A stretch of DNA of 64,000 bases from ZC4RG30 sp035556135 (lineage in GTDB: Bacteria; Pseudomonadota; Gammaproteobacteria; Steroidobacterales; Steroidobacteraceae): NCBI GenBank assembly GCA_035556135.1, contig DATMFO010000003.1, positions 1,426,001 through 1,490,000 on the forward strand, in the 5' to 3' direction. Under the pieces are notes generated by a model that was not told the DNA's origin, did no database searches, and worked only from the letters and a program-made list of their open reading frames with translations. The translations under genes and the position numbers were made by a program. Positions 1-7,688 of this stretch are shown here, one piece after another. Numbering within the stretch: the stretch's first letter is position 1; every line of letters begins with the position of its first letter.

Positions 1-1254
1 GGGCGAGGCCATGGTGCCCACGAGTCCACTCTGGGTCACGGTGAGGATGGTCACCACGCCGAGTTGCCCGAGATAGGACAGCAGCTCGTGCAGCTGCGCC
101 GTGAGGTACTTTTCCTCCGGCATGGCGTTGAGGTAGCCATTGAGGCTGTCGATGATGATCAGGCGTGCAGGCCCGCCGGGACCGGCCGATTCCGCGGCAC
201 GTCGCACCGACGTGGCGAATTCTCCGGAGGACATTTCAGCCGGGTCGATCTGCTGCAGGGTGATCATTCCCTGTGAGATGGCCTCTTCCAGGCCCATGCC
301 GAGCCTGCGCGAGCGGGAAAGATAGGTCGGGATGTTCTCATCGAAAATGAACATGGCCACCCGCTGCCCGCTGGACGCCACTTGCGTGGCAAACAAGGTG
401 CCCAGCGTCGACTTGCCCGTGCCCGCGGGGCCCAGCAGCAAGGTGCTCGTCCCCGCCGGAAGGCCGCCACCCAGCAGTGCGTCCAGCTGCGAATGACCGC
501 TGGCCACGTCGGATTCCGGGAAGGGATGTGTATGTTCGGAGGCCACCAGTCGCGGGAAGACGTCGAGGCCGCCGTGCCGGATCACGAAATCATGATAGCC
601 ACCCCGGTACGCAACGCCGCGCATCTTTGCCACGCGCAACCGGCGCCGTTCGGCGCCATAGACATTGGCGAGCTGCTCGAGCACTACCACACCATGGGCA
701 ATGCTCTGCAGGTGGTCGTCCTCGCGCCCGCCAGTCTGGTCATCCAGCAGCAGCACCGTGCAGTCATGGCCCGCGAAGTAGTGTTTCAGTGCCAGCACCT
801 GGCGCCGGTAGCGCAGCATGTTCTGCGCAACCAGGCGCAACTCGGAGAGCGAATCGAGCACCACCCGCTGCGGCCGTATCTCCTTCACCGCCGCGATCAT
901 CGCCTCGGTGGTTTCGCCCAGCTCCAGTTCCGAGGGGTTGAATACCGTCAGCTGCGCGCTGGCCGAGAGGCTGCGTTCGGATGACACCAGTTCCTTGATG
1001 CGCAACTGCCGCAGGTCCCAGCCATGGCTGCGTGCAATCTTCTGGATCTCCGGATCACTTTCCGACAGGGTCACGTACAGGCATCGCTCCCCCTGCGCCA
1101 GGCCTTGCAGGAGGAACTGCATTGCCAGAGTGGTCTTGCCGGTCCCGGGCGCTCCGGAAATAAGTGACAGGCAGTTCTGTGGAAATCCACCCTTGAGGAT
1201 GTCGTCGAGACCCGAGATTCCCGTGGACACGACCTCATCGAAGACCTCGGCCAT
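1..1254 (-). CDS. KaiC-like RecA-superfamily ATPase, partial (C-terminus beyond window)
   Basis: Two tandem RecA/KaiC ATPase domains are visible. The first has Walker A GAPGTGKT at residues 34-41 and a Walker B strand ending VVLDSL. The second has Walker A GPAGTGKST near residue 275 and Walker B LIIIDSL. The gene starts at ATG 1254 behind GGGAGAGA, and 418 codons stay open to the window edge, so the C-terminus is missing. KaiC-family proteins are hexameric, often autophosphorylating ATPases used in clocks or in signalling. No kaiA or kaiB lies in the visible part, so a signalling or stress role is as likely as a clock role. The frame contains no stop and is far more protein-like than the opposite-strand ORFs here. 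Function beyond the fold is inference. Confidence 0.9.
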   Translation of the reverse strand, partial: MAEVFDEVVSTGISGLDDILKGGFPQNCLSLISGAPGTGKTTLAMQFLLQGLAQGERCLYVTLSESDPEIQKIARSHGWDLRQLRIKELVSSERSLSASAQLTVFNPSELELGETTEAMIAAVKEIRPQRVVLDSLSELRLVAQNMLRYRRQVLALKHYFAGHDCTVLLLDDQTGGREDDHLQSIAHGVVVLEQLANVYGAERRRLRVAKMRGVAYRGGYHDFVIRHGGLDVFPRLVASEHTHPFPESDVASGHSQLDALLGGGLPAGTSTLLLGPAGTGKSTLGTLFATQVASSGQRVAMFIFDENIPTYLSRSRRLGMGLEEAISQGMITLQQIDPAEMSSGEFATSVRRAAESAGPGGPARLIIIDSLNGYLNAMPEEKYLTAQLHELLSYLGQLGVVTILTVTQSGLVGTMASP

Positions 1255-1362
1255 CCGGACTCTCTCCCTTTATTGGCACAGCCTTATATTGGGAAGAATT
1301 GTGGCACAGGGCCTGCCGGGGACCTTTCCGGACGGGGACTTCGAAAGTGTGTAGGTGCAGTC

Positions 1363-2340
1363 CTACCTGATGCGTTCCAGCGTGCGGCAGAGGTGGTAGA
1401 GCGCGTCCAGCGTCGGCATCGGCACACCGCGCTCGCGGCCCTCCTGCAGGGCCACGGTCACCGTTTCCTCCAGTTCCAGCGGACGGCCGGACTGGAAATC
1501 CTGCAGCGATGACATGCGGTGCAGCGGCGCTGTGGACTGCATGTTCTCGTTCTTCTTCATCACCGCTGCCGCAGCTTCATCCTCCGTGCCCCGCGCCATC
1601 GAGACAATGGGGAGCATGGAATCATCGCTGAGCGCAATGCCCCGGGCTGCGGCCAGGGCCGCCATTTCCCGCGCCACGCGGGCAATGAGCCGCGCGCCAT
1701 CGGGATCGAGCACCACCTTCCAGCTCACCGCTCGCGTGGCCACCGCCATGGTCATGTAGCCCGCCCAGCCGCAGAACTTGGACCACTCGCGCCCGACGAT
1801 GTCCGGCACGGCGCGCGTGCGGATGCCGGCGCGCTCCAGCTGCCCTGCGAGCGCCGCGGCGCGCGCGCCGTCGCCTTCGATGTCTCCCACGAGCGTCATC
1901 ACGTTGCGCGTGAACAGCACCGAGCCATCCGGGCGCAGCTCGCCGCTGGCATCGCTCAGCGCCCCGATCACGGCCGCGCGGCCGAATGCCTCCATGAGCC
2001 GGTCATTCTTGAAGGCACCGTTCTGCAGCGACAGCACGCCATCGAAGCGCACATGACGCAACGGCTCCAGGGCCGCGGCGGTTCCCAGGGTCTTCATCGC
2101 GACGATGAGCACGCCGGCCCGACGCAGCCGCGACGTTTCTGTCAGTACCGGCACCTGCACGCTGAAGTCTTCCAGGCCGGTGATGCGCAGGCCATCCGCG
2201 CGGATCTGGCCGGCGCGGCGCTCCCTCACCAGCATGGCCACGGAGTGCCCGGCGCGAGCCAGGTATGCGCCGAAGATGGTGCCCATGGCGCCGGCCCCGA
2301 GGATCAGGAATTCAGGCGCGTCCGGTTGTGCTTGCGACAT
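1363..2340 (-). CDS. ketopantoate reductase (PanE/ApbA) family oxidoreductase
   Basis: The N-terminus carries the NADP-binding Rossmann motif GAGAMG directly after the first strand, and the C-terminal helical domain holds SSLQDFQSGRPLELEE, which matches the family region around the catalytic Glu. Length (325 residues) is normal. The catalytic Lys is present in EWSKF, but the Asn normally four residues after it is Trp here, so ketopantoate may not be the substrate. I chose ATG 2340; a GTG two codons upstream is also open. It lies after a 64-base gap downstream of the NmrA-type gene on the same strand. A dehydrogenase for another 2-keto acid or a branched substrate is the main alternative. Confidence 0.85.
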   Translation of the reverse strand: MSQAQPDAPEFLILGAGAMGTIFGAYLARAGHSVAMLVRERRAGQIRADGLRITGLEDFSVQVPVLTETSRLRRAGVLIVAMKTLGTAAALEPLRHVRFDGVLSLQNGAFKNDRLMEAFGRAAVIGALSDASGELRPDGSVLFTRNVMTLVGDIEGDGARAAALAGQLERAGIRTRAVPDIVGREWSKFCGWAGYMTMAVATRAVSWKVVLDPDGARLIARVAREMAALAAARGIALSDDSMLPIVSMARGTEDEAAAAVMKKNENMQSTAPLHRMSSLQDFQSGRPLELEETVTVALQEGRERGVPMPTLDALYHLCRTLERIR

Positions 2341-2409
2341 GCGCACAGCATACGCGAAGGTCTGCGGGCAGCGGCTGGCGTGGACCAGGCCTTGGCCGGG
2401 CCGGGGACA

Positions 2410-3285
2410 TTACGAGGCCGCATCGCGGACGGATTCCAGGAACTGTCGCAGCGTGCGCGCCGGCCGGCCCGCAATGCTGCGATAGTCCTGGGTCACCACG
2501 TCGAATTCGCCCGCCTCCACCGCCTGCATGGTGCCCACCGTGCTGCGCGAGATCTCCGGCGGGACACCCCATTTGCTGGTCATGTACTGCGGCCAGTCGG
2601 TCGCGGCAACGGCGTCGTAGCGCACCGGCCTGCCAAACACCGCGGACATCAGGGCAGCGACCTCTTCCCCTGACCAGGCCTGCTCCATCGTCTCCGAATA
2701 CACGCGACCGCGGGGCTCTTCCCGCAGCAGCACCTGTGCGGCGGAATACCCGAGGTCTGCGCGAGCCACATAGGCGCAACGCGCCTTGCCACCCGGACGA
2801 CGGAACACGCCTCCCTGCAGCGTCTCCTGCAGATCCGCCACGAGCAGGTCGGCATACAGAGCATGGCGCAGGATGGTGTGGCCCAGGCCGGAGGCTGCCA
2901 GCGCCCGCTCCGTGGGGTAGTGCACCAGCCTGCTGTGTTCGACCAGGGGGGATGCGGCATTGAGGAAGCTGGCGTACACCACATGCCGCAACCCGGCGGC
3001 CTGCGCGGCCTCAAGTGCATTGAGGTTTTGTCGCAGTCGAAGCTCGTCCGGGTCGTAGGTCGGGATGAAGAGCGCCTTGTCCACACCTTGCAGCGCCTGC
3101 TGCATCAGCGCCGGGTTGTTGTAGTCGGCGTGCCGCACGCTGACACCGCGCGCAGCGAGTTCCCGTGCGAAGGCGGATTCCACATCCCGCGTGCCTACCG
3201 CGAGGTCTTTCGCATCAGTCGCCTCCAGAAGGCTGGAGATGACGGCATTTGCGAACTTTCCGTTCGCTCCAGAAACGAAGATCAT
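2410..3285 (-). CDS. NmrA-like NAD(P)-binding SDR (quinone-oxidoreductase-like)
   Basis: The 291-residue protein opens with the atypical-SDR nucleotide-binding motif GANGKFA and has the NmrA/YtfG layout: a central LFIPTYDP segment after the fourth strand, YASFLNA, and a C-terminal half with an NmrA-type LMSAVFGRPV segment. Such proteins are cytoplasmic and bind or reduce quinones, or act as redox sensors without turnover. No leader peptide is seen. ATG 3285 is preceded by CGGAGGA at good spacing, so the start is firm. Its substrate cannot be read from the sequence. Confidence 0.85.
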   Translation of the reverse strand: MIFVSGANGKFANAVISSLLEATDAKDLAVGTRDVESAFARELAARGVSVRHADYNNPALMQQALQGVDKALFIPTYDPDELRLRQNLNALEAAQAAGLRHVVYASFLNAASPLVEHSRLVHYPTERALAASGLGHTILRHALYADLLVADLQETLQGGVFRRPGGKARCAYVARADLGYSAAQVLLREEPRGRVYSETMEQAWSGEEVAALMSAVFGRPVRYDAVAATDWPQYMTSKWGVPPEISRSTVGTMQAVEAGEFDVVTQDYRSIAGRPARTLRQFLESVRDAAS

Positions 3286-3338
3286 CCGGTGTCCTCCGCG
3301 ACCAACTGGCCACGGAGGATGTTAACCGGGGACGGTGC

Positions 3339-3722
3339 TCACTCGTAGACGGTGCGGCAGGTACGCTCGACGGTCTGCTCGGTCTGGCCGTCCTGCAGCC
3401 CCTTCTGCACCCGGTTGCCGGCATAGCCACCTGCGGCGGCGCCCGCGACAGTGGCGATGTCCTGGCTGGTGCCCTTGCCACCCACTTCATTGCCGACGAC
3501 ACCACCCACCAGCGCGCCGGCCACCGTGCCGACTACCCGGTTCTTGTCCTTCGGCTCCTTGCTCCGGGTGACCACCTGCTCGGTGCATACCTCGCGCGGT
3601 GTCTTGCCGGCGCCAGGATCGGCGTTTGCCTGTGTACCAGCGGCCTCCGATTCATAGCACCCGGCAAGCATGGCCATGCAGACGCCACCCAGGAGAAGAG
3701 AAGCCATCTTCGATGTGTTCAT
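3339..3722 (-). CDS. glycine-zipper 2TM-domain outer-membrane lipoprotein
   Basis: This 127-residue protein has a lipoprotein leader ending MLAGC (lipid-anchored Cys about residue 22), then a hydrophilic linker. A glycine-zipper hairpin follows with small residues spaced every four positions (VVGTVAGALVGGVVGNEVG and VAGAAAGGYAGN), and the tail ends in TCRTVYE. It belongs to the Rick_17kDa/SlyB-like glycine-zipper group that sits in the outer membrane and affects envelope integrity. AAGGAG lies 7 bases before ATG 3722. It is monocistronic between an SDR and a hydrolase gene. The role is inferred from the fold only. Confidence 0.88.
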   Translation of the reverse strand: MNTSKMASLLLGGVCMAMLAGCYESEAAGTQANADPGAGKTPREVCTEQVVTRSKEPKDKNRVVGTVAGALVGGVVGNEVGGKGTSQDIATVAGAAAGGYAGNRVQKGLQDGQTEQTVERTCRTVYE

Positions 3723-3839
3723 TCGACCACTCCTTTTTCACAGGACTTGTGGCCAATGTTGCTGCGGGAAGCGGGCGAGTTCAGGCGCCGGGCACCGCAA
3801 ACCGGCGTCGGAACACTCCCACTCCTGGCTGCAGTGCAG

Positions 3840-4565
3840 CTATGCGTCGGGAATCGACGACTCGATCATGTCGGCTGTCTCCACCACGGCCACATGCTGC
3901 AGGTCGTGCGTGTAGGGCATTTCCTCCACACGCCAGTCGGGCTTCTGTCGCAGCCGCGCAGCTACAGGCGCGAAGGTGTCGTTCTTGTAGCCCGTGGCGA
4001 GCACATAGGCCTTGCATGCAATCCGTTCGCGCGCGCCCTGCAGCCGTACCTTCTCGCTGAAGCAGTGCGCCGACTGGGGCACGCGCCGCTCCTCGTAAGA
4101 CGCGCGTGAGGCAGCGTCCATATGCGCGTTGAACCCCACGGCAGTAACGCGGGGCGGCGGCACCAGGTAGGCCTCGCCTTCGGGAGGCAAATGTGGAGGA
4201 CCGGGCACAAGGTCGTTGAGTGACTGGCCGTCCTCCGGCAGGAAGGCATCCAGGAACATGATCGACCGGATGGTGCCTTCCGGCAGCAGTTCCGGCACCA
4301 TCGAGGCAGGCATTCCGCCATAGGAGTGGGCGACCAGCACCACATCCTCGAGCCGCTCGAACTGGATCACATTGGCCACGTCACGGGCGTGCAGGCTGAC
4401 GTTGACCGCGGGGCTGGTGAGGTGGACACGCTCGCCCAGTCCGGTCAGGGTCGGCGTGAACACATGGTGCCCACGCTCGCGCAGCAGGTCGGCCACGGCG
4501 CGCCAGCGCCAGCCTCCCACCCAGGCTCCATGCACAATCACTATCGTCGCGCGCCGTACTGCCAT
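3840..4565 (-). CDS. alpha/beta hydrolase (methylesterase/hydroxynitrile-lyase-like)
   Basis: The protein begins IVIVHGAWVGGWRW, the oxyanion strand of small plant-type esterases. The nucleophile elbow is AHSYGG, and a late HDLQHV segment holds the probable catalytic His. About 241 residues is typical of the MES/HNL-like family, which hydrolyses methyl esters or cyanohydrins in the cytoplasm. Two ATGs, 4568 and 4565, follow GGGAGACG; 4565 has the better spacing. It lies 57 bases downstream of the MFS gene on the same strand, which suggests co-transcription with the oxygenase module. The substrate is unknown. Confidence 0.88.
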   Translation of the reverse strand: MAVRRATIVIVHGAWVGGWRWRAVADLLRERGHHVFTPTLTGLGERVHLTSPAVNVSLHARDVANVIQFERLEDVVLVAHSYGGMPASMVPELLPEGTIRSIMFLDAFLPEDGQSLNDLVPGPPHLPPEGEAYLVPPPRVTAVGFNAHMDAASRASYEERRVPQSAHCFSEKVRLQGARERIACKAYVLATGYKNDTFAPVAARLRQKPDWRVEEMPYTHDLQHVAVVETADMIESSIPDA

Positions 4566-4622
4566 CATCGTCTCCCGCAAGCTGAACCAACTCCGCAGCA
4601 TCTGCTGCGCCCGAAACCTGTG

Positions 4623-6026
4623 CTAGACCGGCGCACCGGCCACCCGCATGGCGAGGATTCGCTCCCGGTACGGCCGCACGCCCAGCCAGTAGACAAGCGC
4701 CGCCGCGGGGAACAGCACCGCCGCCGACAGCACGAAGGTGTAGCGCAGCAGCATCTCGTCGCCCCACACGTACTTGGTGAGCAGCGCGAAGAAGGTGGGG
4801 CCGAATCCTCCACCCACTGCCGTCATCGTGAACAGGTAAAGCGCGGTGATCTGGCCGCGCATCTGGTTGGGCGTGATGATCTGCATGGCCGAATTCAACG
4901 ATGGTGCTGCGAACAGCATCAGGGCCGAACCGACACCCCCCAGCGCCAGCGCCAGCCACGGTGATGGCATCAGTGGCCACAGGATCATGAAGGGCGCGGC
5001 CAGCGAGAAGCCGATGGCCAGCACGCGCATGTTGGTATCGGCGTGTCCGCGCTTGCGGAACCAGTCGTTGACCCAGATCGCCCCTGCCAGCGACGGCAGC
5101 GCCAGCCCCAGGTTCAGCAACCCGGAATACAGGCCCACCTGTGCCGGGCTCCAGCCGAAGGTGCGCACGTAGAGCGCCGCGCTCCACGCGGCCATGCCGA
5201 ACATGTAGAGGGAGGTGAAGCACAGGCCGATGAAGATCGGTCCGTAGACCCGCCAATGCTTCAGGAGATAGGCCAGCACCTCGCGCAGCGTCGCGGCGCG
5301 GGGCCTGCCGCCGGCGTGCACTGGCGCCCCGAAGTTGCGCCGGCGGGGCTCTGCAAGGCTGGCGGTGAGCAGTGCAATGGGCAGGCCAACCAGACCGGTG
5401 AGGATGAACACCAGCTGCCAGTCGCGCACCACCCCCAGCAGCGGCAGCTCGATGTTGGGCAGTCCGGCCAGGATGTGGATCATCAGCGCGCCAAGCAGCA
5501 GCGACAGCGCGTTGCCGCCGGTGAATCCCACGTTGTAGATGGCAATGGCACGGGGCAGCTTCGCCGGTTCGAAGTAGTCGGCCATCATGGAGTAGCACAG
5601 CGGGCCATTGATGGATTCGCCGGCCCCGATGCCGAAGCGCGCGGCGAAGAACTGCCAGAAGTTCTGCGCGAGGCCGCAGGCGGCGGTGGCCGCGCTCCAC
5701 ACCAGTACGGCGCCGGTCATCAGCCATTTGCGGCTGTACTGGTCCACCAGGCGCGCTGCCGGAATGCCGATCACCACATAGAACAGCACGGTGGCGAAAC
5801 CCAGCGCGTAGCTGAGCTGCAGGTCAGTGAGCCCCAGGTCGCGCTTCACGGGCTCGACCAGCAGCGAAGTCACGCCATTGTTCAGCTGCGCGCACATCTG
5901 CACGCCCGCCAGCACCCACGCAGCGTAGTAGGCCTGGCGCAGGGATGGCCAGGGGGTGCTGTCCACCGGATACGTTTCGGCCAGCGCGGCGGGAGCCTGG
6001 CTGTGTCCGGCGCTGATTTCGCTCAC
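4623..6026 (-). CDS. MFS transporter (Spinster-like)
   Basis: The 467-residue protein has twelve predicted membrane spans in two halves. The family loop between spans 2 and 3 reads GIPAARLVDQYSRKWL, a degenerate form of the D-R-x-G-R/K motif, and the later RFGIGAGESINGP matches organic-solute carriers near the Spinster group. These inner-membrane carriers move small organic acids or lipids by proton exchange. The start is GTG 6026, with GGAGGGG 4 bases upstream. It is divergent from the TauD-type dioxygenase gene, and the shared 77-108 base region carries a CACTGTTTTC motif that recurs at two other promoters here. It probably imports or exports the substrate of the neighbouring oxygenases. 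Confidence 0.9.
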   Translation of the reverse strand: MSEISAGHSQAPAALAETYPVDSTPWPSLRQAYYAAWVLAGVQMCAQLNNGVTSLLVEPVKRDLGLTDLQLSYALGFATVLFYVVIGIPAARLVDQYSRKWLMTGAVLVWSAATAACGLAQNFWQFFAARFGIGAGESINGPLCYSMMADYFEPAKLPRAIAIYNVGFTGGNALSLLLGALMIHILAGLPNIELPLLGVVRDWQLVFILTGLVGLPIALLTASLAEPRRRNFGAPVHAGGRPRAATLREVLAYLLKHWRVYGPIFIGLCFTSLYMFGMAAWSAALYVRTFGWSPAQVGLYSGLLNLGLALPSLAGAIWVNDWFRKRGHADTNMRVLAIGFSLAAPFMILWPLMPSPWLALALGGVGSALMLFAAPSLNSAMQIITPNQMRGQITALYLFTMTAVGGGFGPTFFALLTKYVWGDEMLLRYTFVLSAAVLFPAAALVYWLGVRPYRERILAMRVAGAPV

Positions 6027-6051
6027 GCGACCCCTCCGAAGCGAATTGGCA

Positions 6052-6066
6052 GCACTGTTTTCGTGC
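6052..6066. promoter_or_regulatory. candidate shared operator, copy 1
   Basis: GCACTGTTTTCGTGC lies in the divergent region between the MFS gene and the TauD-type gene. Its core CACTGTTTTC matches copies at 7590 and 10259 (consensus CACTRTTTTC), and its ends GCAC/GTGC are inverted. A looser reverse-strand copy, CACTTATTTTTATC, covers 6093-6106. Assignment to the nearby GntR regulator is inference. Confidence 0.45.
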
Positions 6067-6133
6067 CTGCGCCCCTTCTAAGGTGCCGGAGGGATAAAAA
6101 TAAGTGCCGCGAATTGGACACGGGTGCCCGACG

Positions 6134-7048
6134 ATGCAGATCAGCCAGCTCCACGAACGGTTTGTCGGCGAGATCACCGGCCTCGACACCGCCGGGCCGC
6201 CGACCGCTGCGACGGTGGCCGCCGTCGAGGCGGCCATGGCCAGATTTGCCGTCTGCGTGATCCGCGGCTTCACCCTCAGTGACGAGGCCCATATCCGCTT
6301 CAGCCGCGCCTTCGGCCCGCTGGAGCTGCCGCCACCAGGCGGCAAGCGCATCTCCCCGGAAATCTACGATGTGGGCAACCTGACTGCCGACGGCGAGATC
6401 CGCCCCCCCAACCCCGGTGGCCCGCAACCCATCGATTTCGAGCGTTTCCACACCGACAGTCCCTTCAACGACCTGCCCACCAAGTGGTCCTTCCTGCTGG
6501 GGCACATCGTCCCGCCCGAAGGCGCCAACACCGAGTTCGTCGACACCCGTGCGGTCTACGACGACCTGCCGCAGGAAATGAAGGACAGGATTGCCGATCT
6601 CTCGGCCGAGCACGACATGTTCCGTGCGCTGGAACGCACCGGCGTGAAGTTCGGCGACGAGCAGATGCGGCGCGCCTTCCCCTCCATGGCCCACCCGCTG
6701 GTCAGGGTTTCGGCGAGCGGCCGCAAGGCGCTGTACCTGGGCTGGCACGCGGTGGGCATCGTCGGCATGCCGGAGCGGGAGGCTCACGAGCTGCTCGACC
6801 AGTTGTTCGCCATCGCCACGCAGCCAAAGTACATCTATTCACACCGCTGGCGGGCCGGCGACATGGTGATCTGGGACAATCGCTGCACCATGCACAGCGC
6901 CACGGCCTTCGAGCGCTTCCGCTACAAGCGCGACATGCGCCGCACCACCATCAACGAGTACGGGCCGGAAGTCTCCACCGTCATGGGCGGCTCGCCGAAC
7001 CGCTCGCAGGGCGCTCAGGCTTCCGGCAGCGGCACGAACGTGCCGTAA
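6134..7048 (+). CDS. TauD/TfdA-family 2-oxoglutarate/Fe(II) dioxygenase
   Basis: The iron-binding HxD motif is seen as FHTDSPF, the distal His as TMHSAT and the 2-oxoglutarate-binding Arg as RRTT, all at normal family spacing. Such enzymes hydroxylate a substrate next to a heteroatom and so release sulfite, or cleave ethers or amines, in the cytoplasm. About 304 residues is normal. ATG 6134 gives the usual family N-terminus (QISQLHERFVGEITGLD). GTG 6104, with GGAGGG upstream, would add ten residues and cannot be excluded. It is divergent from an MFS gene and overlaps the convergent flavin reductase by 34 bases. The substrate is unknown. Confidence 0.88.
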   Translation: MQISQLHERFVGEITGLDTAGPPTAATVAAVEAAMARFAVCVIRGFTLSDEAHIRFSRAFGPLELPPPGGKRISPEIYDVGNLTADGEIRPPNPGGPQPIDFERFHTDSPFNDLPTKWSFLLGHIVPPEGANTEFVDTRAVYDDLPQEMKDRIADLSAEHDMFRALERTGVKFGDEQMRRAFPSMAHPLVRVSASGRKALYLGWHAVGIVGMPEREAHELLDQLFAIATQPKYIYSHRWRAGDMVIWDNRCTMHSATAFERFRYKRDMRRTTINEYGPEVSTVMGGSPNRSQGAQASGSGTNVP

Positions 7049-7506
7049 CGACGGGCGTAATACAGCAGCGGGTCGCCATCGCGCGCCCGCGCAGCCTCGA
7101 CCAGCCCGACCACGATGGCATGGTCGCCGCTGATGAAGATCTGGCTGGTGCGGCATTCCACGTGCGCCAGTGCGCCGGCTATCAGCGGTACTGGCAGAAC
7201 CTCCCCGGTGACCGTCTCCACGCCAAGCCCCTTGTCTGCGCCCTTCACCGCGAAACGGCGCGCGACGTCAGCCTGGTGCGCATCGAGCACACTGACCCCG
7301 AACTGCCGGCTGGCGACGACGGAGGGATAGCTGCTGGCATCATGCTGGATGGCGAACATCACCAGTGGCGGATCGAAGGACAGCGTCACGAATGAGGAGA
7401 CCGTAAGGCCCACCAATGCGTCGTTGCGGTCGCGGGTGGCCACGATGGTCACTGCGCCGGCCGCGGCACGACCGATGCGCTGGTATGTTTCACCTGTAAT
7501 GGCCAT
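7015..7506 (-). CDS. flavin reductase (HpaC/Flavin_Reduct family)
   Basis: The 163-residue protein shows the FMN-binding split-barrel signature: GAVTIVATRD, then GLTVSSFVTLSFDPPLVMF, then the His-rich end of the barrel LAHVECR. These cytoplasmic enzymes reduce FMN or FAD with NAD(P)H and hand the reduced flavin to a two-component monooxygenase. The obvious partner is the LLM-type enzyme encoded at 11445-12635. The gene overlaps the 3' end of the TauD-type gene tail to tail, so the pair may interfere by antisense transcription. ATG 7506 begins MAITGETY. Confidence 0.9.
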   Translation of the reverse strand: MAITGETYQRIGRAAAGAVTIVATRDRNDALVGLTVSSFVTLSFDPPLVMFAIQHDASSYPSVVASRQFGVSVLDAHQADVARRFAVKGADKGLGVETVTGEVLPVPLIAGALAHVECRTSQIFISGDHAIVVGLVEAARARDGDPLLYYARRYGTFVPLPEA

Positions 7507-7589
7507 CCTGCCCTTTCCTGCCGCTACCGGCGCAAGAGCATGCCCGCCCGCAACCGGCAGCGCAACGCACGGCCTTGCCTAATCATGCG

Positions 7590-7600
7590 CACTATTTTTC
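7590..7600. promoter_or_regulatory. candidate shared operator, copy 2
   Basis: CACTATTTTTC lies midway in the 182-base divergent region between the flavin reductase and the second MFS gene, about 85-90 bases from each start. It matches CACTRTTTTC with one extra T. No convincing sigma-70 promoter pair could be picked by eye in the rest of this gap. Confidence 0.4.
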
Positions 7601-7688
7601 TCCGGCGTGAACCCGGCAAATAACGCTCGCCCAGGCAAGCCAGGCACGGCCATAACAACGTGAACCAGACCGTCCTTTGGATCCGGCA

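Noticed and set aside
1274..1309. direct repeat TGGCACAG, two copies 28 bases apart
   Set aside because: Eight bases, two copies only and no other support; left as chance, although it lies upstream of the KaiC-like gene.
1302..1317. sigma-54-like element TGGCACAGGGCCTGCC
   Set aside because: It has the GG and GC at the right spacing but points into the end of a convergent gene, with no gene downstream to serve.
5043..6260. 405-residue plus-strand open frame
   Set aside because: It is antisense to the MFS gene, very Gln/His/Arg-rich and without membrane spans.
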